Assembly (NCBI RefSeq): GCF_004402215.1
Contig: NZ_SOEZ01000079.1
Coordinates: 1-64,000 of the forward strand
Source: Cryobacterium tagatosivorans
GTDB taxonomy: Bacteria; Actinomycetota; Actinomycetes; Actinomycetales; Microbacteriaceae
Direction of reading: 5' to 3'
Length of the DNA: 64,000 nucleotides
In this document: positions 24,280 to 38,379 of the stretch, in pieces
How the letters are laid out: each line of letters begins with the position of its first letter
Position numbering within the stretch: the first letter of the stretch is position 1
Translations under genes and position numbers: made by a program
The notes under the pieces: model-generated
What the model was told of the DNA's origin: nothing
Seen by the model: only the letters and a program-made list of their open reading frames with translations
Database searches by the model: none

Positions 24280-26334
24280 TCATGCGCGCGGACCCGTCAC
24301 GTGCAGGATGTGCACCGGTTCGGTGAACGCGTCGAGCCGCACGTAGTTGTCGGCGGACCAGGTCCACTCGGCGCCGGAGACGAGGTCGCGCACCGTGAAG
24401 CCCTCGCCGCGTTTGAGGCCGAACTGGGTGACATCGAGGTGCACCAGGGTCTCGCGGACCGAGTGCGGGTCGACGTTGGCGACGATGATGAGGGTGTCCG
24501 GCCGGCCGGTGCCGGTGAAGGCCGCGTCCAGGTGCTTGCTGAAGACGAGCACCGACTCGTCGTCGCTCTTGTGGATGTGCAGGTTGCGCAGCTGCCGCAG
24601 CGCGGGGTGCTCGGCACGGATGCCCGTGAGCCTGGTCAGGAAGGGCGCGAGCGACTTGCCGGCCTCCTCGGCCTGCGCGAAGTTGCGCGGACGGAACTCG
24701 TACTTCTCGTTGTCGATGTTCTCCTCGGCGCCGGGCCTGGCAACGCTCTCGTACAGCTCGAAGCCCGAGTAGACCCCCCAGGTCGGTGCGGCGGTCGCGG
24801 CCAGCGCCGCCCTGATCTTGAAGGCGGCCGGTCCGCCGAACTGCAGGAACTCCGACAGGATGTCGGGGGTGTTCACGAACAGGTTCGGCCGGAGGAAGTC
24901 GGCAGTGTCGTGTGCGAGGCCGCCGAAGAACTCCTCGAGTTCCAGCTTCGTGTTGCGCCAGGTGAAGTAGGTGTACGACTGCTGGAAACCCGCCTTGGCC
25001 AGTCCCTGGAGCAGTGCCGGACGGGTGAAGGCCTCGGCCAGGAAGACGACCTCCGGGTACTCGGCGTTGATCTCGTTGATCACCCACTCCCAGAAGTCGA
25101 GCGGTTTGGTGTGCGGGTTGTCGACGCGGAAGATGCTCACCCCGAGGCCGATCCAGTAGCGCAGGATTCGCAGCGACTCGGCGCGGATGCCCGCCGGATC
25201 GTTGTCGAAGTTGATCGGGTAGATGTCCTGGTACTTCTTGGGCGGATTCTCGGCGTAGGCGATTGTGCCGTCCGGCAGGGTGGTGAACCACTCCGGGTGT
25301 GCCGCCACCCAGGGGTGGTCGGGGGAGGCCTGCAGGGCGAAGTCGAGCGCGATCTCGATTCCCGCCTTGCTCGCCTGCCCCAGGAAGTACCGGAAGTCCG
25401 CGACGGTGCCGAGGTCGGGGTGGATCGCGTCGTGGCCGCCGTCGGCGGACCCGATCGCCCACGGCGAGCCGGGGTCGTTCGGCCCGGCATCAAGCGTGTT
25501 GTTCGGGCCCTTGCGATAGGCCCGGCCGATCGGGTGGATCGGCGGCAGGTAGACCACGTCGAAGCCCATCGCCGCGACCTGGGGCAGCCGCCTGGCCGCG
25601 GTCCGGAAGGTGCCGCTCTTCCAGGAGCCGTCCGGGAGCCGTTTGGCGCCCTCGGAGCGAGGGAAGAACTCGTACCAGGAGCCCACGCCGGCCCGAGCCC
25701 GCTCGACGACCACGGTGCGGGGCTCTGACACGCTCTCGAGGCTGCTGATCGGACGAAGCGCGATCGCCGCGTTGAGTTTGTCGTCGCTGATCACGGCCAG
25801 GCGGGTGTCGACCGGCAGCCCCCGGTCGGCCAGCGTCTTCGCCGCGGCCAGGACCAGTCGGCGTTCGGCGATCGGCCGCGCCTTGTCGAGGCCGGCCGCG
25901 TCCAGCAGCCGGGCGCCGATCGTGAACATCAGCTCGACGTCGATGCCCGCCGGGATCTTGATCGCGGCGTTGTGCTCCCACGACGCCCAGTCGTCGGCGT
26001 AGGCGCGCACGCGGTACACCCAGCGTCCCTGGTCGCCCAGCTGCACGAGGGTTTCCCACCGATCCGTTCCCGGCGCCTTCAGGCTCATCGGGTGGCGGGT
26101 CTCCGTGCCGTCAGGGGCGGTGAGCAGCAGGGTGACGCCGATCAGGTCGTGGCCTTCGCGGAAGGCGGTCGCGCGGAACGGTACAACCTCGCCGGCGAAC
26201 GCCTTCGCGGGCCAGAGATCGTCGTTCAGCTGCGGCGACAGGTCGAGGATCGGAATCCGGCCGATCTTCGGGGGCGCCCCGGCCAGCCTGGTCGAAGCGT
26301 GCGGGTCGGGGAGTGTCTTTGCTGTCTTAGCCAC
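24280..26334 (-). CDS. glgE: Alpha-1,4-glucan:maltose-1-phosphate maltosyltransferase
   Basis: GlgE (GH13_3), 684 residues, which transfers maltose from maltose 1-phosphate to growing alpha-glucan. A beta-sandwich N domain (about 20-120) precedes the barrel, with R-V-D-N-P-H (nucleophile Asp), F-L-A-E-A-F (acid/base Glu) and the typical P-x-x-Y-Q-D-I-Y-P-I segment. GTG 26334 is preferred: the family starts just before P-x-I-G-R-I-P-I, and TACGGT is 6 nt upstream, so the gene looks leaderless. TreS and Pep2, the usual source of maltose 1-phosphate, are not in this window. Confidence 0.95.
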   Translation of the reverse strand: MAKTAKTLPDPHASTRLAGAPPKIGRIPILDLSPQLNDDLWPAKAFAGEVVPFRATAFREGHDLIGVTLLLTAPDGTETRHPMSLKAPGTDRWETLVQLGDQGRWVYRVRAYADDWASWEHNAAIKIPAGIDVELMFTIGARLLDAAGLDKARPIAERRLVLAAAKTLADRGLPVDTRLAVISDDKLNAAIALRPISSLESVSEPRTVVVERARAGVGSWYEFFPRSEGAKRLPDGSWKSGTFRTAARRLPQVAAMGFDVVYLPPIHPIGRAYRKGPNNTLDAGPNDPGSPWAIGSADGGHDAIHPDLGTVADFRYFLGQASKAGIEIALDFALQASPDHPWVAAHPEWFTTLPDGTIAYAENPPKKYQDIYPINFDNDPAGIRAESLRILRYWIGLGVSIFRVDNPHTKPLDFWEWVINEINAEYPEVVFLAEAFTRPALLQGLAKAGFQQSYTYFTWRNTKLELEEFFGGLAHDTADFLRPNLFVNTPDILSEFLQFGGPAAFKIRAALAATAAPTWGVYSGFELYESVARPGAEENIDNEKYEFRPRNFAQAEEAGKSLAPFLTRLTGIRAEHPALRQLRNLHIHKSDDESVLVFSKHLDAAFTGTGRPDTLIIVANVDPHSVRETLVHLDVTQFGLKRGEGFTVRDLVSGAEWTWSADNYVRLDAFTEPVHILHVTGPRA

Positions 26335-26340
26335 CAGTCG

Positions 26341-26346
26341 ACCGTA
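26341..26346 (-). promoter_or_regulatory. Candidate -10, leaderless glgE
   Basis: TACGGT on the minus strand, spacer of 6 nt to GTG 26334. It shares an 82-base divergent gap with the glgP promoter. Confidence 0.5.
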
Positions 26347-26403
26347 GCGCGAATTGATTCGGCGGCGCTGCACTGATTTCCCCATTCGACACATTGCGCA
26401 CCA

Positions 26404-26409
26404 TAGGGT
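26404..26409 (+). promoter_or_regulatory. Candidate -10, leaderless glgP
   Basis: TAGGGT is followed by 7 nt and GTG 26417, with no ribosome-binding sequence. Confidence 0.5.
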
Positions 26410-26416
26410 TGACCTC

Positions 26417-29005
26417 GTGAAGGCGATCCGCAAATTTACCATCCGTGCCGTCCTGCCCGAGCCGCTCGCCGCGCTCGACGAGCTGGCCGGGAACCTGCGC
26501 TGGTCGTGGCATGAACCGACCCGGCGGCTGTTCGAACACATCGCGCCGGAGCTGTGGCGCGGCAGCGGCAACGACCCCGTCGCGCTCCTCGGCGCCGTCG
26601 ATCCCGCCCGGCTGGCCGCGCTCGCCGCGGACGCCGGTTACGTCACCCGGGTCAACGCCCTCCGTGACGACCTGCGCCGGTATCTCGAACAGCCCCGCTG
26701 GTACCAGCGCCTCGAGGGTGACAAGCCCGCCGCCATCGCCTACTTCTCACCGGAGTTCGGTATCGCGGCCGCACTTCCGCAGTACTCCGGCGGCCTCGGC
26801 ATCCTGGCCGGCGACCACCTGAAGAGCGCCTCCGACCTGGGCCTGCCGCTGGTGGGCGTCGGCCTGTTCTACCGGGCGGGGTATTTCAGCCAGGCCATCT
26901 CCGCCGACGGCTGGCAGATGGAACGGTACCCGCTGCTCGACCCCGACGGCCTGCCGCTGTCGGTCCTGCGCCGCCCGGACGGCTCCGACGTGCAGGTCTC
27001 GCTGGCGTTGCCCGACGGCCGCACGCTCAACGCCCGGGTCTGGCAGGCGAGGGTCGGCCGCATCCGCCTGCTCATGCTCGACACCGACATCCCCGAGAAC
27101 CCCGACGACCTGCGCCTGGTCACCGACCGCCTCTACGGCGGCGGCGGCGAGCACCGCCTGCTGCAGGAACTCCTGCTCGGCATCGGCGGGGCCCGCGCCG
27201 TGAAGCTGTGGAGCGCCCTCAGCGGCAACCCGGAGCCCGAGGTGTTCCACACCAACGAGGGCCATGCCGGGTTCCTCGGCCTGGAGCGCATTTCCAGCCT
27301 CATCGGCGAGGGCCTGAGCTTCAACGAGGCGTTGCAGGTGGCGCGGGCCGGCACCGTCTTCACGACCCACACGCCCGTCGCGGCCGGCATCGACCGGTTC
27401 GAGCGGGACCTGATCCGTCGGTACTTCGAAACGGATCTCCTGCCCGGCGTCGCGGTCGACGACCTGCTCGCCCTCGGCGCAGAGAACTACGAGGGCGGTT
27501 CCCCCGACGTCTTCAACATGGCCATCATGGGCCTTCGGCTCGGCCAGCACGCTAACGGGGTCTCGAAGCTGCACGGCGAGGTCAGCCGCCGCATGTTCAA
27601 GGGCCTCTGGCCCGGCTTCGACGCGGCCGACGTGCCCATCGACTCGATCACCAACGGTGTGCACGCCCCGACCTGGACCGACCCGGAGCTGCTCGAGCTC
27701 GCGCAGGACCGCCTGGGCGCAAGCGACACCTCGACCGCCGACTGGGCCTCCGCGGCCGTCACCGACCACGACCTGTGGTCCGTGCGGGGCCGGATGCGCC
27801 TGCAGTTCGTCGAGGACGCGAGAAGGCGCCTGCTGGCGGCCTGGCGCGAACAGAACCCGGGCGGCATCCCCCCGGCCTGGATCGGCCAGGTGTTCGACCC
27901 GAACGTGCTCACGATCGGCTTCGCCCGCCGGGTGCCGACCTACAAGCGCCTGACCCTCATGCTGCACGACCCCGAACGGCTGCGCGCCCTCCTGCTGCAC
28001 CCCGAGCACCCGATCCAGATCGTCATCGCCGGCAAGTCGCATCCCGCCGACGACGAGGGCAAACGCCTGATCCAGCAGATCGTGAAGTTCGCCGCCGACC
28101 CGGAGTTGCGCACGCGCATCGCCTTCCTGCCCGACTACAATATCGCGATGGCCCAGCTGATGTACCCGGGAACCGACGTCTGGCTGAACAACCCGCTGCG
28201 GCCGCTGGAGGCCTGCGGCACCTCGGGGATGAAGGCCGCCCTGAACGGCGGGCTGAACCTGTCGATCCTCGACGGCTGGTGGCCGGAGTACTTCGACGGC
28301 GTCAACGGCTGGGCGATCCCGTCCGCGGACGCCGCCGGCGACCCGGCGGAACGCGACCGGCTCGAGGCGAACGCGCTCTATGACCTGATCGAACACCAGG
28401 TCGCCCCGCCGTTCTACGAGCGCAACGGCGACGGCGTCCCGGAACGCTGGGTCCGGGCCATCCGTCACACCCTGGCGACCCTGTCGCCCGAGCTGAGCGC
28501 CGACCGGATGGTGCGCGAATACGTGGAGCGCCTGTATCGGCCGGCCGCCCGCTACGAGGCGTTGCTCTCGGGCAACGACTACCGTGCCGCCCGGGAACTC
28601 GCCGCCTGGAAGAGCAGGATCATCGCGGCCTGGCCGGGAGTGGCCGTCGCCCACGTCGAGTCGGGCGGGGTGGTCTCCGTGCCGCAGGTCGGCGATGACC
28701 TGCACCTGCGCGCCCACGTCCAGCTGAACGGCCTCGCCGCCGGGGACGTCACCGTCGAGGTGGTCTACGGCAAGAGCCTGGTCGGCGACGACCTCAGCGA
28801 CGTGGAGATCCAGGCACTCGAGCCGGACGGCGCGCCCGACCCGGACGACGTCACGGGTTCGTCCACGGGCGGCGTCCCGACCCTGTTCACCGGCACGGTC
28901 GAGCTCGACCGGGCCGGCGCGTTCGGGTACACGGTGCGGGTCGTGCCGATGAACGACCTGCTGATCAGCTCGGCCGAGATGGGCCTGGTCGCCATCGCGG
29001 GCTAG
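26417..29005 (+). CDS. glgP: Alpha-glucan (glycogen) phosphorylase, DUF3417 type
   Basis: Glucan phosphorylase of the DUF3417-containing clade, 862 residues, releasing glucose 1-phosphate from alpha-1,4-glucan ends. The DUF3417 domain (about 10-120, with L-R-W-S-W-H) precedes the GT35 core: Y-F-S-P-E-F-G, S-G-G-L-G-I-L-A-G-D-H, H-T-N-E-G-H, and the PLP region G-T-S-G-M-K-A-A with the cofactor Lys. A beta-rich C-terminal domain of about 120 residues follows. It is divergent from glgE, so glucan elongation and breakdown genes share one 82-base promoter region. Confidence 0.95.
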   Translation: MKAIRKFTIRAVLPEPLAALDELAGNLRWSWHEPTRRLFEHIAPELWRGSGNDPVALLGAVDPARLAALAADAGYVTRVNALRDDLRRYLEQPRWYQRLEGDKPAAIAYFSPEFGIAAALPQYSGGLGILAGDHLKSASDLGLPLVGVGLFYRAGYFSQAISADGWQMERYPLLDPDGLPLSVLRRPDGSDVQVSLALPDGRTLNARVWQARVGRIRLLMLDTDIPENPDDLRLVTDRLYGGGGEHRLLQELLLGIGGARAVKLWSALSGNPEPEVFHTNEGHAGFLGLERISSLIGEGLSFNEALQVARAGTVFTTHTPVAAGIDRFERDLIRRYFETDLLPGVAVDDLLALGAENYEGGSPDVFNMAIMGLRLGQHANGVSKLHGEVSRRMFKGLWPGFDAADVPIDSITNGVHAPTWTDPELLELAQDRLGASDTSTADWASAAVTDHDLWSVRGRMRLQFVEDARRRLLAAWREQNPGGIPPAWIGQVFDPNVLTIGFARRVPTYKRLTLMLHDPERLRALLLHPEHPIQIVIAGKSHPADDEGKRLIQQIVKFAADPELRTRIAFLPDYNIAMAQLMYPGTDVWLNNPLRPLEACGTSGMKAALNGGLNLSILDGWWPEYFDGVNGWAIPSADAAGDPAERDRLEANALYDLIEHQVAPPFYERNGDGVPERWVRAIRHTLATLSPELSADRMVREYVERLYRPAARYEALLSGNDYRAARELAAWKSRIIAAWPGVAVAHVESGGVVSVPQVGDDLHLRAHVQLNGLAAGDVTVEVVYGKSLVGDDLSDVEIQALEPDGAPDPDDVTGSSTGGVPTLFTGTVELDRAGAFGYTVRVVPMNDLLISSAEMGLVAIAG

Positions 29006-29050
29006 CCGCACCAGCGCCCCGGCGCTCGCCCCTCTGCGCCAGCCCTGCCA

Positions 29051-29112
29051 GTTGACTTGCGGACAAAGTACCTTACGTTGGCGCGAGGAAGGTACTTTGT
29101 CCGCGACTCAAC
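29051..29112. repeat. Intergenic palindrome, family B copy 2
   Basis: Arms 29051-29074 and 29089-29112 pair over 24 bases with two imperfect positions; the inner 16 bp (GCGGACAAAGTACCTT) are perfect. The loop is 14 bases. It occupies the gap between glgP and the convergent ybaK-like gene and shares its core with 21913-21959. Confidence 0.9.
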
Positions 29113-29144
29113 CTGCGCCAGGCGCGGGCGCGCGGGCTCGATTC

Positions 29145-29635
29145 TCAGGCGCAGGCGATCGGCGCGAAGCTCGCGGATGCCGCCAGCGCGAGGTCGCGCG
29201 GGGCCAGCTCGATGTCGAAGCCACGGCGCCCGCCCGAGACGAAGATCGTGTCGTGGAGCAGGGCGCTCTCGTCGATCACCGTGGCCAGGGCGACCTTCTG
29301 GCCGACCGGGCTGATCCCGCCGAGGACGTAGCCCGTCTTCCGTTCGGCGCGTGCCGGGTCGGCCATGGCCGCCTTCTTCGCACCGACGGCCTGGGCCAGC
29401 GCCTTGAGGTCGAGCTGCCCGGCGACCGGGACGACCCCGACCACGAGAGCGCCGTCGGCGTCGGCGAGCAGGGTCTTGAACACCCGCGCCGCGTCCAGGC
29501 CCAGTTCGCGCGCGGCCTCAAGCCCGTAGCTCGCCGCTGCCGGATCGTGGGAATACGGATGCGGCGTGAACGCGATCCCGGCGCGCGCGAGCGCGAGGGT
29601 CGCCGGGGTGCCGGGCGCGGCATCCGGCTTGCGGC

Positions 29636-29639
<4 letters not shown>
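29145..29639 (-). CDS. ybaK: YbaK/EbsC-type Cys-tRNA(Pro) deacylase
   Basis: A 164-residue trans-editing enzyme of the YbaK family, which hydrolyses Cys-tRNA(Pro) formed by prolyl-tRNA synthetase. Seen: F-K-T-L-L (K-T motif), the K-K-A-A-M segment, T-G-Y-V-L-G-G-I-S-P-V-G-Q-K, and F-V-S-G-G-R-R-G-F-D-I-E-L near the end. Length fits the single-domain family. Its ATG overlaps the glgX stop (29636-29639), so it is translationally coupled to glgX, an unexpected pairing of tRNA editing with glucan debranching. Confidence 0.92.
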
Positions 29640-31693
<2,054 letters not shown>

Positions 31694-31700
31694 GAGTTCT

Positions 31701-31706
31701 AGAGTA
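31701..31706 (-). promoter_or_regulatory. Candidate -10, leaderless glgX
   Basis: TACTCT on the minus strand, spacer of 7 nt to ATG 31693. Weaker match than the TAGACT sites. Confidence 0.35.
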
Positions 31707-31833
31707 ATGAGTGAACGGGCCTGCTCCGACCACAGGGGGCCGGGTCACCGTTCCGCGCCCACAGGCCACGCGCGGGCCGGCCACAGGGCGCGACCAGCAC
31801 AAGCGCACGACAGGGAAAAGGGAAGGAAGCGTC

Positions 31834-33051
31834 ATGACCGTCCAGCGCGACAAGGTCCACCAGGGCCAGGTCTATCTCGACCATGCGGCGACGACGCCCA
31901 TGCTCTCGGCCGCCATCGAGGCGTACGCCGACGCGATGAGGGTCGTGGGCAACCCCGCGTCGATCCACAGCCATGGCCAGAATGCCAAACGGATGCTCGA
32001 GGAGGCCCGCGAGCACGTCGCCCGGAGTGTGGGCTGCGACCCGATCGAGGTCGTCTTCACCGGGGGAGGCACCGAGGCGATCAACCTCGCCATCAAGGGT
32101 CTCTTCTGGGCCCGGGCTCCGCGCACCAGGATCCTCGCCCCGGGCGGCGAGCACCACGCCACCCTGGACACCGTCGAATGGCTCGAGCGGCACGAGGGCG
32201 CCGTCGTCGAGTGGCTCCCGCTGGATGCGCTCGGCCGGGTGGACCTCGCCGCCGTCGACCGGGCGATTTCGGCCAACCCGGCGGATATCGCACTGATCAC
32301 GATGCTCGCGGCCAACAACGAGGTCGGCACGCTCCAGCCGGTCGCGCAGGTCGCCGCGCTCGCCGCGGCCCACGGCATCCCCGTGCACGTCGACGCGGTG
32401 TCCGCCTACGGCCACGTCCCGATCGACTTCGGCGCGCTCGGCCGGGCCGGGGTGTCGGCGCTCAGCGTGTCCGCGCACAAGATCGGCGGGCCGGTGGGCA
32501 TCGGCGCCCTCGTGCTGTCCCGGCGGGCAACGGTCGTGCCGCTGATCCACGGCGGCGGGCAGCAGCGGCAGGTGCGCAGCGGCACCCAGGACGTGGCCGC
32601 CGCGGTGTCGTTCGCCGTCGCGGCATCCGCGATCGTGGCCGACCTGCCCGGCGAGGGCGCACGGCTCGCAGCCCTCCGCGACCGGGTGATCGCCGGCGTA
32701 CGAGCGGCCGTGCCGGAGGCGGTGCTGAACGGCGACCCCGACCCGGCCGGCCGGCTCCCCGGCAACGCGCACTTCACCTTCCCCGGCTGCGAGGGCGACT
32801 CCCTCCTGTTCCTGCTGGACGCCGCCGGGGTGTCCGTCTCGACCGGGTCCGCCTGCCAGGCCGGGATCCCCGAGCCGTCGCACGTGCTCCGGGCGATGGG
32901 CCGCAGCGAGCCGGAGGCCAGGGGAGCGCTGCGCATCACCCTCGGCCGCACCTCCACGGATGCCGACGTCGACGCGTTCCTCCGCGCGCTTCCCGCAGCC
33001 TGGGCGCAGGCCGCCCGCGCGGGCCTGGCCGACCGCGAGCCCGCCCGCTGA
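31834..33051 (+). CDS. Cysteine desulfurase (NifS/IscS family)
   Basis: A 405-residue PLP-dependent class V aminotransferase-fold enzyme that takes sulfur from L-cysteine. Y-L-D-H-A-A-T-T-P begins the domain; the cofactor Lys is in V-S-A-H-K-I-G-G-P, and the persulfide-forming Cys is in S-T-G-S-A-C-Q-A-G, on a loop of group I type. GGAAGGA precedes ATG 31834. The gene lies 116 bases upstream of mnmA, a common actinobacterial pair in which it probably supplies sulfur for tRNA 2-thiolation as well as other sulfur acceptors. Confidence 0.94.
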   Translation: MTVQRDKVHQGQVYLDHAATTPMLSAAIEAYADAMRVVGNPASIHSHGQNAKRMLEEAREHVARSVGCDPIEVVFTGGGTEAINLAIKGLFWARAPRTRILAPGGEHHATLDTVEWLERHEGAVVEWLPLDALGRVDLAAVDRAISANPADIALITMLAANNEVGTLQPVAQVAALAAAHGIPVHVDAVSAYGHVPIDFGALGRAGVSALSVSAHKIGGPVGIGALVLSRRATVVPLIHGGGQQRQVRSGTQDVAAAVSFAVAASAIVADLPGEGARLAALRDRVIAGVRAAVPEAVLNGDPDPAGRLPGNAHFTFPGCEGDSLLFLLDAAGVSVSTGSACQAGIPEPSHVLRAMGRSEPEARGALRITLGRTSTDADVDAFLRALPAAWAQAARAGLADREPAR

Positions 33052-33064
33052 CGCCGCGCAGTCC

Positions 33065-33129
33065 CCCGCGAAACTGCAGTTGTGCGTGCCTCAGCGCCTC
33101 CGAAGCGCGCACAACTGCGGTTTCGCGGG
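33065..33129. repeat. Long intergenic palindrome, family A copy 2
   Basis: Arms 33065-33086 and 33108-33129 pair over 22 bp with one mismatch (CTGCAG against CTGCGG). The arms are almost identical to those at 8474-8538 while the loop is unrelated. It lies between the co-directional cysteine desulfurase and mnmA genes, 26 bases upstream of the mnmA -10. Confidence 0.92.
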
Positions 33130-33155
33130 ACGGGGGAGCCGCCAGCGGCGTCGTT

Positions 33156-33161
33156 TAGACT
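33156..33161 (+). promoter_or_regulatory. Candidate -10, leaderless mnmA
   Basis: TAGACT, then GGTCGG, then ATG 33168. Same hexamer and 6-nt spacer as at 14959. Confidence 0.55.
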
Positions 33162-33167
33162 GGTCGG

Positions 33168-36546
<3,379 letters not shown>

Positions 36547-36570
36547 CCTCGGCCGACAGACGAATGAGTA

Positions 36571-36588
36571 TCCCCCACAATCGGGGGT
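36571..36588 (+). terminator. Possible short hairpin after ligA
   Basis: CCCCC (36572-36576) and GGGGG (36583-36587) close a 6-base loop 25 bases after the ligA stop. There is no T-tract, so terminator function is only possible. Confidence 0.3.
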
Positions 36589-36620
36589 GGACCGGCTCCC
36601 TACCGCTGTTTTCCTGTCAC

Positions 36621-36626
36621 TAGGCT
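36621..36626 (+). promoter_or_regulatory. Candidate -10 for the DUF1023 gene
   Basis: TAGGCT 46 bases before ATG 36673; no convincing -35. Confidence 0.3.
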
Positions 36627-36672
36627 GTGATCCTGAGACCCGAATGAGGCCCGAAAAGGCCTCCCGACGGTC

Positions 36673-38043
36673 ATGCGGGAGGGGACGTACCCGGCATTGC
36701 TGTTTGACGTCGCAGCGGTTTTGACAGCCTCGCTCACACTCGGCAGGGTGAGCGAGCTCAGCGGCGTGCCCGAATTCCAGACGACGTCGATCGCCGAGCG
36801 CCTGCCCAGCCGGGTCTCGGATGTCCCCGCGGGCGGCGAGGCAGCCCCGCTGTGGCTCAACCTTTCGGCGAGCCCGGGGACATCCGTCGACGTCGCCTCG
36901 CTGCAGACCCTGAGCGGGGCCGGGCTCCTGGTCGGGATGTCCCGCCTTTCCCTGGGCGACCTGTCCACCTTCGCCGCCGCCCATCCGGCGCAGATCGACG
37001 CCCTGCTGTCGTCGCCGCCGGCGTCCACCGCGGTCACCGAATGGTGGAGCGGCCTCGGCGCCGAGAGCCGGACGACCCTGGCCAGGGCCGTGCCCCGGCT
37101 CGTGGGCAACCTCGACGGCGTGCCGGCGCGGCAGCGCGCCACGGCCAACCTGCGCTACCTCGGCCGGACGCTGTCCGACGTCCGGGCGGACCTGGCCGAC
37201 GCGACCGGGCCGGAGCGCACCCGCCTCGAGGGCGAACTGGCCGTGCTCCGCCAGGTCAAGGAGGCGCTGCGGCCGAGCGAGGGCGGGCCGCTGAGGTCGC
37301 TGATCCTGCTGGACACGCTGGCCGGCGGCCGGGCGGCTATCGCGCTGGGCGACCCGGACACCGCCGACTACCTGAGCTACCTGGTCCCGGGCATGAACTA
37401 CGGCGTGCGCGAGCAGCTGGTCAACTGGGCCACGACCGCCGACGACCTCTACCGGGAGCAGGCGAAGGTGCTCGCGCGGAGGACGGCGCACGGCGAGCCC
37501 CGACCCACCGTCGCGACGATCGCCTGGATCGGCTACGAGACGCCCGACCTCTTCTCCGTCGGGGGACTGGACCGGGCCGAAGCCGGCGCCGACTTCCTCG
37601 AGGACTCCTGGCTGGGCGTGCGCTCGGCCCGCGGCGCGGAGCAACCCTTCCTCTCGGTCTTCGGCCACTCCTACGGCACGACGGTGTCGCTCACCGCCCT
37701 CGCCCGCGGGTCGGTCGGCGTCGACGCGTTCGTCATGGTCGGGTCGCCGGGCAGCGGCATCCAGTCGGTGGCCGAGCTGTCCGTGGCCCATGGCAACGTC
37801 TTCGTCGGCGAGGCCGACTGGGATCCCGCCGTCAACAGCGCCTTCTTCGGCAGCGACCCCGGTGCCGCGGCCTACGGCGCGCACACCCTCGGCGTGGACG
37901 GCGCCAGGGACCGCGTGACCGGAAAATGGCTGAACGGATCGCTCGGCCACAACGCGTACTTCACCCCGGGAAGCGAGTCCCTGCACAACATGGCCCTGAT
38001 CGGTACGGACAACGCGAAACTGGCCACCAACGGCTCCGAATAG
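36673..38043 (+). CDS. DUF1023 alpha/beta hydrolase
   Basis: A protein of about 456 residues of the actinobacterial DUF1023 (PF06259) alpha/beta-hydrolase family. The family marker W-W-S-G-L with L-V-G-N-L-D-G-V-P-A lies near residues 117-145. The catalytic domain occupies the C-terminal half, with G-H-S-Y-G-T (nucleophile Ser), an acid in G-E-A-D-W-D and a probable His in S-L-H-N-M. The N-terminus is short and hydrophobic (possible signal peptide), but no good ribosome site supports ATG 36673; GTG 36748 is an alternative. Substrate unknown. Transcribed towards gatC, with its own promoter before gatC. Confidence 0.78.
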   Translation: MREGTYPALLFDVAAVLTASLTLGRVSELSGVPEFQTTSIAERLPSRVSDVPAGGEAAPLWLNLSASPGTSVDVASLQTLSGAGLLVGMSRLSLGDLSTFAAAHPAQIDALLSSPPASTAVTEWWSGLGAESRTTLARAVPRLVGNLDGVPARQRATANLRYLGRTLSDVRADLADATGPERTRLEGELAVLRQVKEALRPSEGGPLRSLILLDTLAGGRAAIALGDPDTADYLSYLVPGMNYGVREQLVNWATTADDLYREQAKVLARRTAHGEPRPTVATIAWIGYETPDLFSVGGLDRAEAGADFLEDSWLGVRSARGAEQPFLSVFGHSYGTTVSLTALARGSVGVDAFVMVGSPGSGIQSVAELSVAHGNVFVGEADWDPAVNSAFFGSDPGAAAYGAHTLGVDGARDRVTGKWLNGSLGHNAYFTPGSESLHNMALIGTDNAKLATNGSE

Positions 38044-38046
38044 AAT
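38041..38046 (+). promoter_or_regulatory. Candidate -10 for gatCAB
   Basis: TAGAAT overlaps the upstream stop codon; the implied leader is about 28 nt and contains GGAG 4 nt before gatC ATG. Unlike many genes here this one would be leadered. Confidence 0.45.
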
Positions 38047-38080
38047 TGAGGCATCCACCTCGACGACCGTACGGAGTTTC

Positions 38081-38377
38081 ATGTCTGGAATCACGGCCGA
38101 GCAGGTTGCCCATTTGGCCAGCCTCGCCCGGATCGACCTCAGCCCGGAAGAGATCGCCAGTCTCACAATCGACCTGGGTCAGATCGTGGAGTCGGTGAAG
38201 AAGGTCCAGGAAGTGGCCACCCCCGACGTCCCCGCGACGAGCCACCCGATGCCCCTGACCAACGTCTTCCGCGACGACGTCGTCGTCCCGTCGCTGACGG
38301 TCGAACAGGCGCTCTCCGGAGCCCCCGACCGCGACGGCGACAAGTTCCGGGTGCCCCCGATCCTGGAAGAGGACTGA
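38081..38377 (+). CDS. gatC: Aspartyl/glutamyl-tRNA amidotransferase subunit C
   Basis: GatC, 98 residues, the small subunit that stabilises GatA in the GatCAB complex. The [12 protein letters not shown] start and the final R-V-P-P-I-L-E-E are typical. GatCAB converts Glu-tRNA(Gln) and Asp-tRNA(Asn) to the amidated forms. Two bases separate it from gatA. Confidence 0.96.
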   Translation: MSGITAEQVAHLASLARIDLSPEEIASLTIDLGQIVESVKKVQEVATPDVPATSHPMPLTNVFRDDVVVPSLTVEQALSGAPDRDGDKFRVPPILEED

Positions 38378-38379
38378 CC

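Noticed and set aside
31730-31787. Three CCACAGG direct repeats upstream of the cysteine desulfurase (31730, 31759, 31781)
   Set aside because: Short, unevenly spaced (29 and 22 bases) and expected by chance in this composition; not convincing as an operator.
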